From an uncultured Clostridia bacterium (GTDB lineage Bacteria; Bacillota; Clostridia; Peptostreptococcales; Anaerovoracaceae), in contig CALDNM010000226.1 in NCBI GenBank assembly GCA_937915045.1, positions 1-8,799 on the forward strand: a DNA stretch of 8,799 nucleotides. The letters are read 5' to 3'. Positions 1 to 6,060 of this stretch are shown here, in pieces. Within the stretch, counting starts at the first letter, position 1; every line of letters starts with the position of its first letter. Made by a program: the position numbers and the translations under genes. Under the pieces are notes generated by a model. That model searched no databases. It was not told the origin of the DNA and worked only from the letters and a program-made list of their open reading frames with translations.

Positions 1-1158
1 TCAGGGCCTGTATCGATAAGTGAGTTCGACAAAGCGGGCTTTGACGGAGTCTTCGATAAGAGCAAAGTTTCGCTCGTGATGGATCACTTTACTCCAAACA
101 AGGATATCAAGTCAGCGGAGCAGTGCAAAACGTGCAGGACCTTCGCGAAGAGATTCGGCATAGATAATTATTACGATGTCGGAGATATGGGCATCGAACA
201 CGCGCTGCTTCCCGAGAAGGGACTGGTCGGCGCGGGAGACGCGATCATCGGAGCTGATTCACACACGTGCACTTATGGGGCTCTCGGAGCTTTCTCTACG
301 GGAGTCGGGAGCACCGATGTCGCTGCGGCGATCGCGACAGGCACGGCGTGGTTCAAAGTGCCGGCGGCAGAGAAATTCATACTTACGGGAAAACCGGCAA
401 AGTATGTCGGCGGCAAGGACATCGTACTTCACATAATAGGAGAGATCGGCGTCGATGGAGTGCTGTACAAGTCGATGGAATTCGATGGAGACGGTCTGCG
501 GTATCTTACGATGGACGACAGACTGACTATATCGAACATGGCAATTGAAGCCGGCGCGAAGAACGGGATATTCCCGGTGGACGGCATCACTCAGGAGTAC
601 ATGAGCGGCAGGACGAACAGACCGTATAAGATATACAAAGCGGACCCCGACGCGTGTTATGACAAAGTACATTATATCGATCTTGCGCGCGTACATCAGA
701 CTGTTGCTTATCCTCATCTTCCTGAAAATACAAAGACTATAGAGGAGGCGGAGAAGGATGATATCAGGATAGATCAGGTCGTGATAGGTTCGTGCACGAA
801 CGGCAGGATGTCGGATATGGCGGCGGCAGCGTCGGTCATGATGGGAAGGCATATCACCGAGGGCATGAGGTGCATCGTGATACCGGCTACGCAGAGCATT
901 TACAAGGAATGCATGCGCGCGGGATATATCGATATATTCATCGACGCGGGATGCGCGGTTTCGACACCGACCTGCGGGCCGTGCCTCGGAGGATACATGG
1001 GAATACTGGCTGACGGTGAGAGATGCGTATCGACTACCAACAGAAATTTTGTAGGCAGGATGGGGCATACAGGTTCAGAAGTTTATCTGGCCGATCCGTA
1101 TGTCGCGGCGGCTTCGGCGATAGAGGGCAGGATCTGCGGACCGGAAGGGATCAGGTAA
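1..1158 (+). CDS. leuC: 3-isopropylmalate dehydratase large subunit, 5' end cut off by the window
   Basis: With LeuD this aconitase-family subunit isomerises 2-isopropylmalate to 3-isopropylmalate, the second step of the leucine branch, in the cytosol. The frame is open from base 1 and 385 residues are visible. Compared with the usual ~420 residues of the short LeuC type, roughly the first 35 are missing, so the ATG at 76 is internal and not the start. Visible family motifs include DHFTPNKDIKSAEQC just after that ATG, GADSHTCTYGALGAFSTG around codons 250-300, and IGSCTNGR. The three cysteines expected to hold the [4Fe-4S] cluster are encoded at 793 (GSCTNG), 973 and 982 (TPTCGPCLGG). The first reading-frame residues (SGPVSISEF) fit the family's N-terminal region. 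The gene ends 11 bp before leuD. A related aconitase-type substrate such as homoaconitate is possible in principle, but the leuD-leuB context makes the leucine role very likely. Confidence 0.97.
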   Translation, partial: SGPVSISEFDKAGFDGVFDKSKVSLVMDHFTPNKDIKSAEQCKTCRTFAKRFGIDNYYDVGDMGIEHALLPEKGLVGAGDAIIGADSHTCTYGALGAFSTGVGSTDVAAAIATGTAWFKVPAAEKFILTGKPAKYVGGKDIVLHIIGEIGVDGVLYKSMEFDGDGLRYLTMDDRLTISNMAIEAGAKNGIFPVDGITQEYMSGRTNRPYKIYKADPDACYDKVHYIDLARVHQTVAYPHLPENTKTIEEAEKDDIRIDQVVIGSCTNGRMSDMAAAASVMMGRHITEGMRCIVIPATQSIYKECMRAGYIDIFIDAGCAVSTPTCGPCLGGYMGILADGERCVSTTNRNFVGRMGHTGSEVYLADPYVAAASAIEGRICGPEGIR

Positions 1159-1169
1159 AGGACATGACA

Positions 1170-1685
1170 ATGAAAGCAAAAGGAAAAATACATAAGTTCG
1201 GCGCGAATGTCGATACGGACGTGATCATACCGGCAAGATATCTGAACACAGCCGACCCGAAAGAACTGGCGTCGCACTGTATGGAGGACATCGACAGCGA
1301 CTTCAAAAATAAAGTCAGGAACGGAGACATCATCGTCGCGGACGACAATTTCGGATGCGGGAGCTCGAGAGAGCACGCGCCTATCGCGATCAAGGCGAGC
1401 GGGATAAGCTGCGTGATAGCGCCGACATTCGCAAGGATTTTTTACAGGAACGCGATCAACATCGGACTTCCGATACTCGAGTGCCGCGAGGCGAGCGAGA
1501 GCATCGAAGAAGGAGACGAGGTCAGCATAGATTTCGACACCGGCACGATCACGGACATCACGAAGAGCGAGACTTACAGCGCCGAGCCGTTCCCGGATTT
1601 CATAAAAGAAATCATGGACGCGGGCGGACTGATGAACAGCATAAAGAACAGAGCCGCGTCAGACGGCGGGGAGGATCAGGAGTGA
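1170..1685 (+). CDS. leuD: 3-isopropylmalate dehydratase small subunit
   Basis: This is the swivel-domain partner of LeuC; the two subunits form the isomerase active site that converts 2- to 3-isopropylmalate. The product is 171 residues, in the 160-170 range typical of the short LeuD type. The start region reads MKAKGKIHKFGANVDTD, and residues 62-71 form the substrate-binding signature GCGSSREHAP; IIPARYLNT (residues 19-27) contains the loop linked to substrate choice in this family. I chose the ATG at 1170 over the in-frame ATG at 1164 because AAGGA at 1158-1162 sits 7 nt from 1170 but only 1 nt from 1164, and MKAKGK is the usual family start. The Shine-Dalgarno overlaps the leuC stop codon, and the gene's TGA overlaps the leuB start, so the three leu genes look translationally linked. 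Confidence 0.96.
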   Translation: MKAKGKIHKFGANVDTDVIIPARYLNTADPKELASHCMEDIDSDFKNKVRNGDIIVADDNFGCGSSREHAPIAIKASGISCVIAPTFARIFYRNAINIGLPILECREASESIEEGDEVSIDFDTGTITDITKSETYSAEPFPDFIKEIMDAGGLMNSIKNRAASDGGEDQE

Positions 1686-2752
1686 ATTACAGAATAGCGG
1701 TCATAGCCGGAGATGGCATCGGGCCTGAAGTGACCTCGCAGGCGGTGAAAGTAATGAAGAGGACCGGAGAAAAATTCGGGCACGATTTTGAATTCACATA
1801 TGCCTATGCTGGCGGATGCGCGATAGACAAAAAAGGAGAGTGCCTCCCTGAAGAGACTCTTGAGATATGCAGGAGGTCTGACGCTGTGCTTCTCGGAGCT
1901 GTGGGCGGACCGAAGTGGGACGATCTTCCGGGGCCGAAGAGACCGGAGAAGGCACTTCTGGGTCTTCGAAAAGATCTGGGGCTTTACGCGAATCTTCGCC
2001 CGGCAGTAATGTTTGAAGAGCTTGCGGGCGACTGTCCGCTGAAGCCTGAGATAGTAAAAGGCGGGATCGACCTTATGGTAGTCCGCGAGCTGACCGGAGG
2101 GATATACTTTGGCGAGCGCGGAACAAAAGAAACAGAAATGGGACCCGCGGCGTATGACGTCGAGCAGTATTCGGAAGGCGAAGTAAGGCGCATAGCGGAG
2201 ACCGCTTTCGGCATGGCGATGAAGAGAGGGAAGAAAGTAACGAGCGTCGACAAGGCGAACGTGCTTGACAGTTCGAGGCTCTGGAGAAGGGTGACCGAAG
2301 GAGTCGCGAAAGAATATCCGGAAGTCGAGACGAACTATATGTACGTGGACAACGCCGCGATGCAGATGGTGAGAGATCCGAAACAGTTCGATGTACTGCT
2401 GACAAGCAACATGTTTGGAGATATCCTTTCCGACGAAGCGAGCCAGGTGACGGGATCGATAGGAATGCTGCCGTCGGCGTCGCTCGGAGAAGGAAGCTTC
2501 GGCATGTACGAGCCGGTACACGGATCGGCTCCTGATATAGCGGGGCGGGATCTGGCAAACCCTATGGCAACGATACTCTCGGCGGCCATGATGATGAGAT
2601 ACACTTTCGGACTGAAAGAAGAGGCGGACGCCGTCGAGTCGGCAGTGGAGAAAGTACTGGCGGCAGGATGCCGCACGGCGGACATAGCCGGAGAAGGAAT
2701 GAAGATATATGGAACAGAGGAGACGGGGAATATGATAGCGGAAGCCATATAG
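1682..2752 (+). CDS. leuB: 3-isopropylmalate dehydrogenase, GTG start
   Basis: LeuB oxidatively decarboxylates 3-isopropylmalate to 2-oxoisocaproate, normally with NAD+ and Mg2+ or Mn2+. The product is 356 residues, a normal length. The start is GTG at 1682, giving NYRIAVIAGDGIGPEV; it overlaps the leuD stop as GTGA, with GGGGAGGA at 1668-1675 six nt upstream. No ATG start fits. Substrate-binding arginines are seen at R96 and R106 (GLRKDLGLYANLRP) and R135 (VVRELTGGIYFGE). Also visible are Y142, K191 (VDKANVLD), and the metal-binding aspartates D223, D247 and D251 (NMFGDILSDEASQ). The cofactor-loop signature EPVHGSAPDIAG spans residues 277-288. The paralogous isocitrate and tartrate dehydrogenases are less likely given the leuCD context and the LeuB-type arginine helix. 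Confidence 0.97.
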   Translation: MNYRIAVIAGDGIGPEVTSQAVKVMKRTGEKFGHDFEFTYAYAGGCAIDKKGECLPEETLEICRRSDAVLLGAVGGPKWDDLPGPKRPEKALLGLRKDLGLYANLRPAVMFEELAGDCPLKPEIVKGGIDLMVVRELTGGIYFGERGTKETEMGPAAYDVEQYSEGEVRRIAETAFGMAMKRGKKVTSVDKANVLDSSRLWRRVTEGVAKEYPEVETNYMYVDNAAMQMVRDPKQFDVLLTSNMFGDILSDEASQVTGSIGMLPSASLGEGSFGMYEPVHGSAPDIAGRDLANPMATILSAAMMMRYTFGLKEEADAVESAVEKVLAAGCRTADIAGEGMKIYGTEETGNMIAEAI

Positions 2753-2760
2753 GGAATGTT

Positions 2761-2799
2761 CGGACGGCGCGGCGATTGAAGCTCGGCACGCGTCGACCG
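2761..2799 (+). other. GC-rich hairpin just after leuB, without a U-tract
   Basis: Bases 2761-2771 can pair with 2789-2799 as an 11-position stem with one A-A mismatch (2764/2796) and one G-U pair (2767/2793), closing a 17-nt loop. It begins 8 nt after the leuB stop. No run of T follows, so it is not a canonical intrinsic terminator on the plus strand. It may be a 3' stabilising or pausing structure, a Rho-related end, or coincidence in GC-rich sequence. Confidence 0.4.
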
Positions 2800-2833
2800 G
2801 GAGTCACTATTGGGCAAAAAAGAGATAAAAAAG

Positions 2834-2854
2834 ACACAATTGTGTAGTCACACA
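2834..2854. promoter_or_regulatory. Two overlapping palindromes in the leuB-ilvB gap (operator candidate)
   Basis: Bases 2834-2845 read ACACAATTGTGT, a perfect 12-bp palindrome. Bases 2841-2854 form a second perfect inverted repeat, TGTGT-agtc-ACACA. They share TGTGT, so only one hairpin could form at a time if they act as RNA, or two regulator dimers could compete if they act as DNA. They lie 50-70 bp upstream of the candidate -35. I do not recognise the cognate regulator; it is not a clear CodY box. Confidence 0.4.
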
Positions 2855-2891
2855 TAAAAAATATAAAAAACTTGTGAAAAATAATAAAAAA

Positions 2892-2901
2892 TTTCGCGAA
2901 A
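2892..2901. promoter_or_regulatory. Perfect palindrome TTTCGCGAAA next to the ilvB -35
   Basis: This 10-bp perfect palindrome ends 4 bp before the candidate -35 box. It resembles the core of a CodY site (AATTTTCNGAAAATT) but has an even centre, CGCG instead of CNG, so it fits that consensus poorly. It could be an operator half or chance. Confidence 0.3.
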
Positions 2902-2905
2902 AGAC

Positions 2906-2934
2906 TTGCATTGCGTAAATAGTTCGTGTAAACT
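2906..2934 (+). promoter_or_regulatory. Candidate sigma-A promoter for ilvBNCD
   Basis: TTGCAT at 2906-2911 (weak -35) and TAAACT at 2929-2934 (-10, 4 of 6 consensus bases) are separated by exactly 17 bp, and A-rich sequence precedes the -35. Transcription would start near 2941, leaving a leader of about 30 nt that is too short for a T-box or attenuator. GTAAAT/GTAAAC repeats at 2915, 2928 and 2936 overlap this promoter. Confidence 0.5.
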
Positions 2935-2971
2935 CGTAAACATCATATTACTAGGAAGGAGAATGACAAAA

Positions 2972-4642
2972 ATGGAATTGACCGGCGCGCAGCTCATCAT
3001 CAGAAAGCTGACAGAGCACAAAGTGAATACTGTCTTCGGATATCCCGGCGGCACAGCTCTGGATCTTTTTGATGATCTGTATAAGCACAGTGATCAACTC
3101 ACGCATATACTCACGGCGGATGAGTGCGGCGCGGCTCATGCCGCGGACGGCTACTCAAGGTCGACGGGAGATATAGGGGTCGTCTTCGCGACGAGCGGCC
3201 CCGGAGCAACAAACCTAATCACGGGACTCGCTACAGCCTTCATGGACAGCGTGCCCCTGCTTGCCATTACGGTGAACGTATCGAAGAACCTCATTGGTCA
3301 CGATGCGTTCCAGGAAATCTACATTACAGGGGCTACGATGCCCGTTACAAAACACAATTACTTCGTAGACGATATCGGCAAGCTGCCCGGAGTTCTCGAC
3401 GATGCGTTCAAAGTGGCGCAGAGTGGAAGACCGGGACCCGTCCTGGTGGATGTCACAAAAGACGTCACGGCGGCGGGGATAGACTATTCACCGGGGGAAT
3501 ACATACCGCATCAAGCGGGAAGAAAAGTACAAACGAAAGTAACGCGTAACGAGCTTCAAGCGATCGCAGACAAAATCAATGCTGCAAAGAAGCCCGTTAT
3601 TTTTTTAGGCGGAGGATTCGCAGCAAGAGGGCGGCAGCCTCTGATCGAACTGCTCAACAAGGCGGACATCCCGATAACGCATACGATAATGGCGGCCGGG
3701 ATGATAGGGTTCGACAATCCGAGGAATCTTGGAATAGTAGGGATGCACGGCAGCGTGGCCGCGAATACGACGATGGACGAGGCAGATGTGATGCTCGCTC
3801 TGGGAACGAGATTCTCGGACAGAGTAGCACTTGACCCGGATAAGTTCGCGAAGAACGCAGTGAAGATACAGGTGGATATCGATGAGAGCGCGTTCAATAA
3901 AAACGTTCAAGTTGATCACATGGTCGTAGATGACGCGGCGGATTTTGTAAGAAAACTCCTGCCGTTCATAGAAGAAAAACACCATGACGCTTGGAACGAG
4001 CGGATGCTGCAGCTGAAGAAGCACGGCATCACCAGCGATCTCGATACGCCGCTTCCTCACCCTGACGAGGTCATAAGAGACACATGTGCGATGGCAGACA
4101 AGGATACGATCTACGTCACGGACGTGGGACAGCATCAGATGTGGGCAGCGCAGTTCCTCGGAGATCACAACACTTACAAGTTCATCACGAGCGGGGGGCT
4201 CGGTACAATGGGCTTTGGATATGGGGCAGCGATAGGCGCGCAGATCGGGAACCCGGACAAGCGTGTCATCCATATAACCGGCGACGTATCGTTCCACATG
4301 TGTTTGAATGAGGCATGCACCGCGGTATCTCACGACTTACCGATCATTACTGTAATAATGAACAACAGCGTGCTCGGGATGGTATATCAGTGGCAGACGA
4401 TATTCAAGGATAAACGTTATTCCGCGACTGACCCCGGACGCAAAACAGATTTCGTCAAGGTCGGAGAGGGCTTCGGTGTTCACGGCTATAGAGCCGAGAC
4501 GAGAAGCGAATATATAGAGGCACTGAAGAGCGCGATGAAAAACAGCGGTCCTTCGTGGATCGAAGTGAAGATAGACAGAAATGAAAAAGTACTGCCGTTC
4601 ATTCCGGGAGGGGGTTCGACAGAAGACATGATAATAGGATAG
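2972..4642 (+). CDS. ilvB: Acetohydroxyacid synthase (acetolactate synthase) large, catalytic subunit
   Basis: This subunit condenses two pyruvates to 2-acetolactate, or pyruvate and 2-oxobutyrate to acetohydroxybutyrate, using thiamine diphosphate, Mg2+ and FAD. The product is 556 residues. The start at 2972 (MELTGAQLIIRKL) is preferred because AAGGAG at 2956-2961 lies 10 nt upstream; the ATG at 2963 would add MTK with 1-nt spacing to that site. Visible are FGYPGG, the catalytic glutamate E51 in ADECGAAHAADGYSR, ATSGPGATN, DAFQE (F113-E115), the FAD-region GTRFSDR (R280, R284) and VLGMVYQWQ with W474, which fits the tryptophan tied to 2-oxobutyrate preference in AHAS. The thiamine diphosphate motif is GDV at 437-439 with NN at 464-465, so the usual third glycine is valine. 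VN (101-102) and Y117 also stand where I expect GQ and D. The next gene, the small subunit, starts 17 bp downstream, which supports an anabolic enzyme. Confidence 0.95.
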   Translation: MELTGAQLIIRKLTEHKVNTVFGYPGGTALDLFDDLYKHSDQLTHILTADECGAAHAADGYSRSTGDIGVVFATSGPGATNLITGLATAFMDSVPLLAITVNVSKNLIGHDAFQEIYITGATMPVTKHNYFVDDIGKLPGVLDDAFKVAQSGRPGPVLVDVTKDVTAAGIDYSPGEYIPHQAGRKVQTKVTRNELQAIADKINAAKKPVIFLGGGFAARGRQPLIELLNKADIPITHTIMAAGMIGFDNPRNLGIVGMHGSVAANTTMDEADVMLALGTRFSDRVALDPDKFAKNAVKIQVDIDESAFNKNVQVDHMVVDDAADFVRKLLPFIEEKHHDAWNERMLQLKKHGITSDLDTPLPHPDEVIRDTCAMADKDTIYVTDVGQHQMWAAQFLGDHNTYKFITSGGLGTMGFGYGAAIGAQIGNPDKRVIHITGDVSFHMCLNEACTAVSHDLPIITVIMNNSVLGMVYQWQTIFKDKRYSATDPGRKTDFVKVGEGFGVHGYRAETRSEYIEALKSAMKNSGPSWIEVKIDRNEKVLPFIPGGGSTEDMIIG

Positions 4643-4659
4643 AAAGGCAGGAAAAAATA

Positions 4660-4956
4660 ATGAGACAGTTTAAACCGGGTGACAGTCGTGAGGTAGTGAG
4701 CGTGCTCGTGAATAATGAGATGGATGTGCTCGCGAGGCTGGTCACTCTATTTACCAGAAGGGGATATAACATAGAATCACTGAAGGTGGAGCAGGTCGGG
4801 AATCCCGATATGTCGTGCGTGAAGATCGAGATGTACGGCGCGGAGAATGATATCGCGCAGATGATCAGACAGACGAGAAAGCTCGTCGACGTACTCGACG
4901 TATCGCTGCTTGAGCCGCGCTGCGCATTCAGAGAGAGCGTTTCGATCGCTCAGTAA
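4660..4956 (+). CDS. ilvN: Acetohydroxyacid synthase small (regulatory) subunit, single ACT domain
   Basis: The small subunit activates IlvB and normally confers feedback inhibition by valine through its ACT domain. The product has only 98 residues and one ACT domain (about residues 12-85), recognised by VVSVLVNNEMDVLARL and RRGYNIESLKV. IlvH-type subunits are usually around 160 residues with a second C-terminal domain, absent here; E. coli IlvN (about 96 residues) is a natural precedent for the short form. Aligned with E. coli IlvH, N19 matches N11 but D22 matches G14, the effector-binding glycine, where G14D is a known valine-resistant mutation. The effector loop therefore looks altered. 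A stop directly follows SIAQ with no sign of a frameshifted continuation, as the next 75 bp to ilvC are noncoding. AGGA at 4649-4652 serves as a ribosome site. I use ilvN for the short form; ilvH would be equally acceptable. Confidence 0.92.
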   Translation: MRQFKPGDSREVVSVLVNNEMDVLARLVTLFTRRGYNIESLKVEQVGNPDMSCVKIEMYGAENDIAQMIRQTRKLVDVLDVSLLEPRCAFRESVSIAQ

Positions 4957-4963
4957 ATCAGAC

Positions 4964-4988
4964 GGATATCATATTTAAGATATTTTTT
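4964..4988 (+). other. Weak AT-rich hairpin plus T-run between ilvN and ilvC
   Basis: ATATC (4966-4970) pairs with GATAT (4979-4983) around an 8-nt loop, extendable by two G-T pairs, and a run of six T follows at 4983-4988. The shape is that of an intrinsic terminator, but the stem is short and AT-rich, so at most it would reduce read-through or cause pausing inside the operon. Confidence 0.25.
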
Positions 4989-4997
4989 AACATGAAA

Positions 4998-5013
4998 GGC
5001 CGGAGAGGCCGGA
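4998..5013 (+). repeat. Short direct repeat GGCCGGA x2 in the ilvC leader
   Basis: GGCCGGA occurs at 4998-5004 and 5007-5013, a 9-bp period, and the GGCC units can also pair with each other as a 4-bp stem. It sits just before the ilvC ribosome site (AAGGAG within 5018-5023). It could affect ilvC translation or be incidental. Confidence 0.3.
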
Positions 5014-5031
5014 AAAAAAGGAGAAGGAAAA

Positions 5032-6036
5032 ATGATAAACAGATACTATGACAAAGACTGCGATATGGACATGCTCAAGGGAAAGACCGTCGCGGTCATC
5101 GGATTCGGAAGCCAGGGACACGCGCACGCGCGAAATCTGCATGAGAGCGGGGTCGATGTGGTCGTCGGTCTGAGACCGGGATCGAAGAGTGCTCAGTCAG
5201 CAAAGGACGCAGGGCTCGAAGTGTGCGACGTAGAGACGGCAGCGGAAAAAGGAGACATCGTCATGATGCTCGTTCCTGATGAGCTTGCGGCAGATGTATA
5301 TAACGATCAGGTCGCTAAGCACATGAAGGCGGGAGATACGCTCATGTTCGCTCACGGATTCAATATCCATTACGGCTACGTAAAACCGGCGGCTGACATC
5401 GACGTATCGATGGTTGCTCCAAAAGGGCCGGGGCATACAGTCAGGAGTCAGTTTGAAGACGGCGGCGGCGTACCTTCGCTGATCGCGGTATATCAGGATG
5501 TATCAGGCAAGGCCAAAGATACAGCTCTTGCTTATGCAAGCGGGATCGGCGCAGGGAGAGCCGGGATACTCGAGACTACATATAAAGAAGAAACTGAAAC
5601 AGATCTCTTTGGCGAGCAGGCAGTCCTCTGCGGCGGCATCACGGAGCTCATGGAAGCGGGATTCGAAACGCTCGTGAAAGCAGGCTACCAGCCTGAGATG
5701 GCTTACTTCGAAACGATGCATGAGATGAAGCTTATCGTCGATCTGATGAACTCGGGCGGCATGGAGCTCATGAGAAAGTCGGTATCTAACACGGCCGAGT
5801 ACGGAGATTATTACGCGGGAAAGAAAGTCATCACGAAGGAATCGCGTGACGGCATGAAAGAAATACTGGATCGTATACAGGACGGTTCATTCGCTGATGA
5901 GTTCATGACGGCGATGAGATCGGAAGAGGGAAAGAAGAAATTCCTCGATGAGAGAGCTGAGAGATGCAAGCATCAGAGCTCGACCGTCGGAGCGGAGCTC
6001 AGGAGCATGATGAGTTGGCTGAGACAGTACAACTAG
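5032..6036 (+). CDS. ilvC: Ketol-acid reductoisomerase, class I, predicted NADPH-dependent
   Basis: IlvC rearranges and reduces acetolactate (or acetohydroxybutyrate) to the 2,3-dihydroxy acid, using Mg2+ and a nicotinamide cofactor. The product is 334 residues, the normal class I length. The Rossmann motif GFGSQGHAHARNL spans residues 24-36, and the specificity loop GLRPGSKS carries R48, S51 and S53, the phosphate-contacting residues expected of NADPH enzymes. Catalytic and metal residues of the family are all seen: H108 (AHGFN), K131 (PKGPGH), D191 and E195 (DLFGEQ), E227 and E231 (FETMHEMKL), and S252 (SNTAEYGDY). The ATG at 5032 follows a strong AAGGAG. It lies 75 bp after ilvN and 24 bp before ilvD. 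Nothing unusual is seen in the protein. Confidence 0.98.
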   Translation: MINRYYDKDCDMDMLKGKTVAVIGFGSQGHAHARNLHESGVDVVVGLRPGSKSAQSAKDAGLEVCDVETAAEKGDIVMMLVPDELAADVYNDQVAKHMKAGDTLMFAHGFNIHYGYVKPAADIDVSMVAPKGPGHTVRSQFEDGGGVPSLIAVYQDVSGKAKDTALAYASGIGAGRAGILETTYKEETETDLFGEQAVLCGGITELMEAGFETLVKAGYQPEMAYFETMHEMKLIVDLMNSGGMELMRKSVSNTAEYGDYYAGKKVITKESRDGMKEILDRIQDGSFADEFMTAMRSEEGKKKFLDERAERCKHQSSTVGAELRSMMSWLRQYN

Positions 6037-6060
6037 TCCGGTACAGGCAGGAGGAAACTG

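Larger units (their letters stand above)
2816..2902. promoter_or_regulatory. Helically phased A-tracts upstream of the ilvB promoter (predicted curved DNA)
   Basis: A-runs lie at 2816-2821, 2827-2832, 2856-2861, 2865-2870, 2877-2881, 2886-2891 and 2899-2902, with an AATT step at 2838-2841. Their centres run 2818.5, 2829.5, 2839.5, (one missing), 2858.5, 2867.5, 2879, 2888.5, 2900.5, an average of about 10.25 bp, close to the DNA helical repeat. Phased A-tracts are an established cause of intrinsic curvature. The last tracts end just before the proposed -35 box and could also act as an UP element for RNA polymerase. The function is inferred. Confidence 0.5.

Noticed and set aside
259..1068. 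Long minus-strand open frames opposite leuC, leuB, ilvB and ilvD
   Set aside because: They are antisense shadows with Arg/His/Ser-rich translations, no ribosome sites and no family motifs, lying opposite strongly conserved genes.
1355..1681. Long upstream open frame in front of leuB
   Set aside because: It is an out-of-frame shadow of leuD, rich in Arg and His. LeuB homology begins at the GTG at 1682.
2889..2903. CodY box at TTTCGCGAAA
   Set aside because: The even centre CGCG differs from the odd-centred CNG of AATTTTCNGAAAATT and several flanking bases mismatch. I keep it only as an unassigned palindrome.
2906..2971. TTG start at 2906 giving a 22-residue longer IlvB
   Set aside because: It overlaps the proposed -35/-10, lacks a ribosome site, and the extra residues do not match the family N-terminus. 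The AAGGAG at 2956-2961 serves the ATG at 2972.
2753..2971. T-box or leader-peptide attenuator before ilvB
   Set aside because: No T-box signature (AGGGTGGNACCGCG-like), no terminator/antiterminator pair with a T-run, and no short frame rich in Leu, Ile or Val codons. The only small frame (2757-2780) encodes MFGRRGD.
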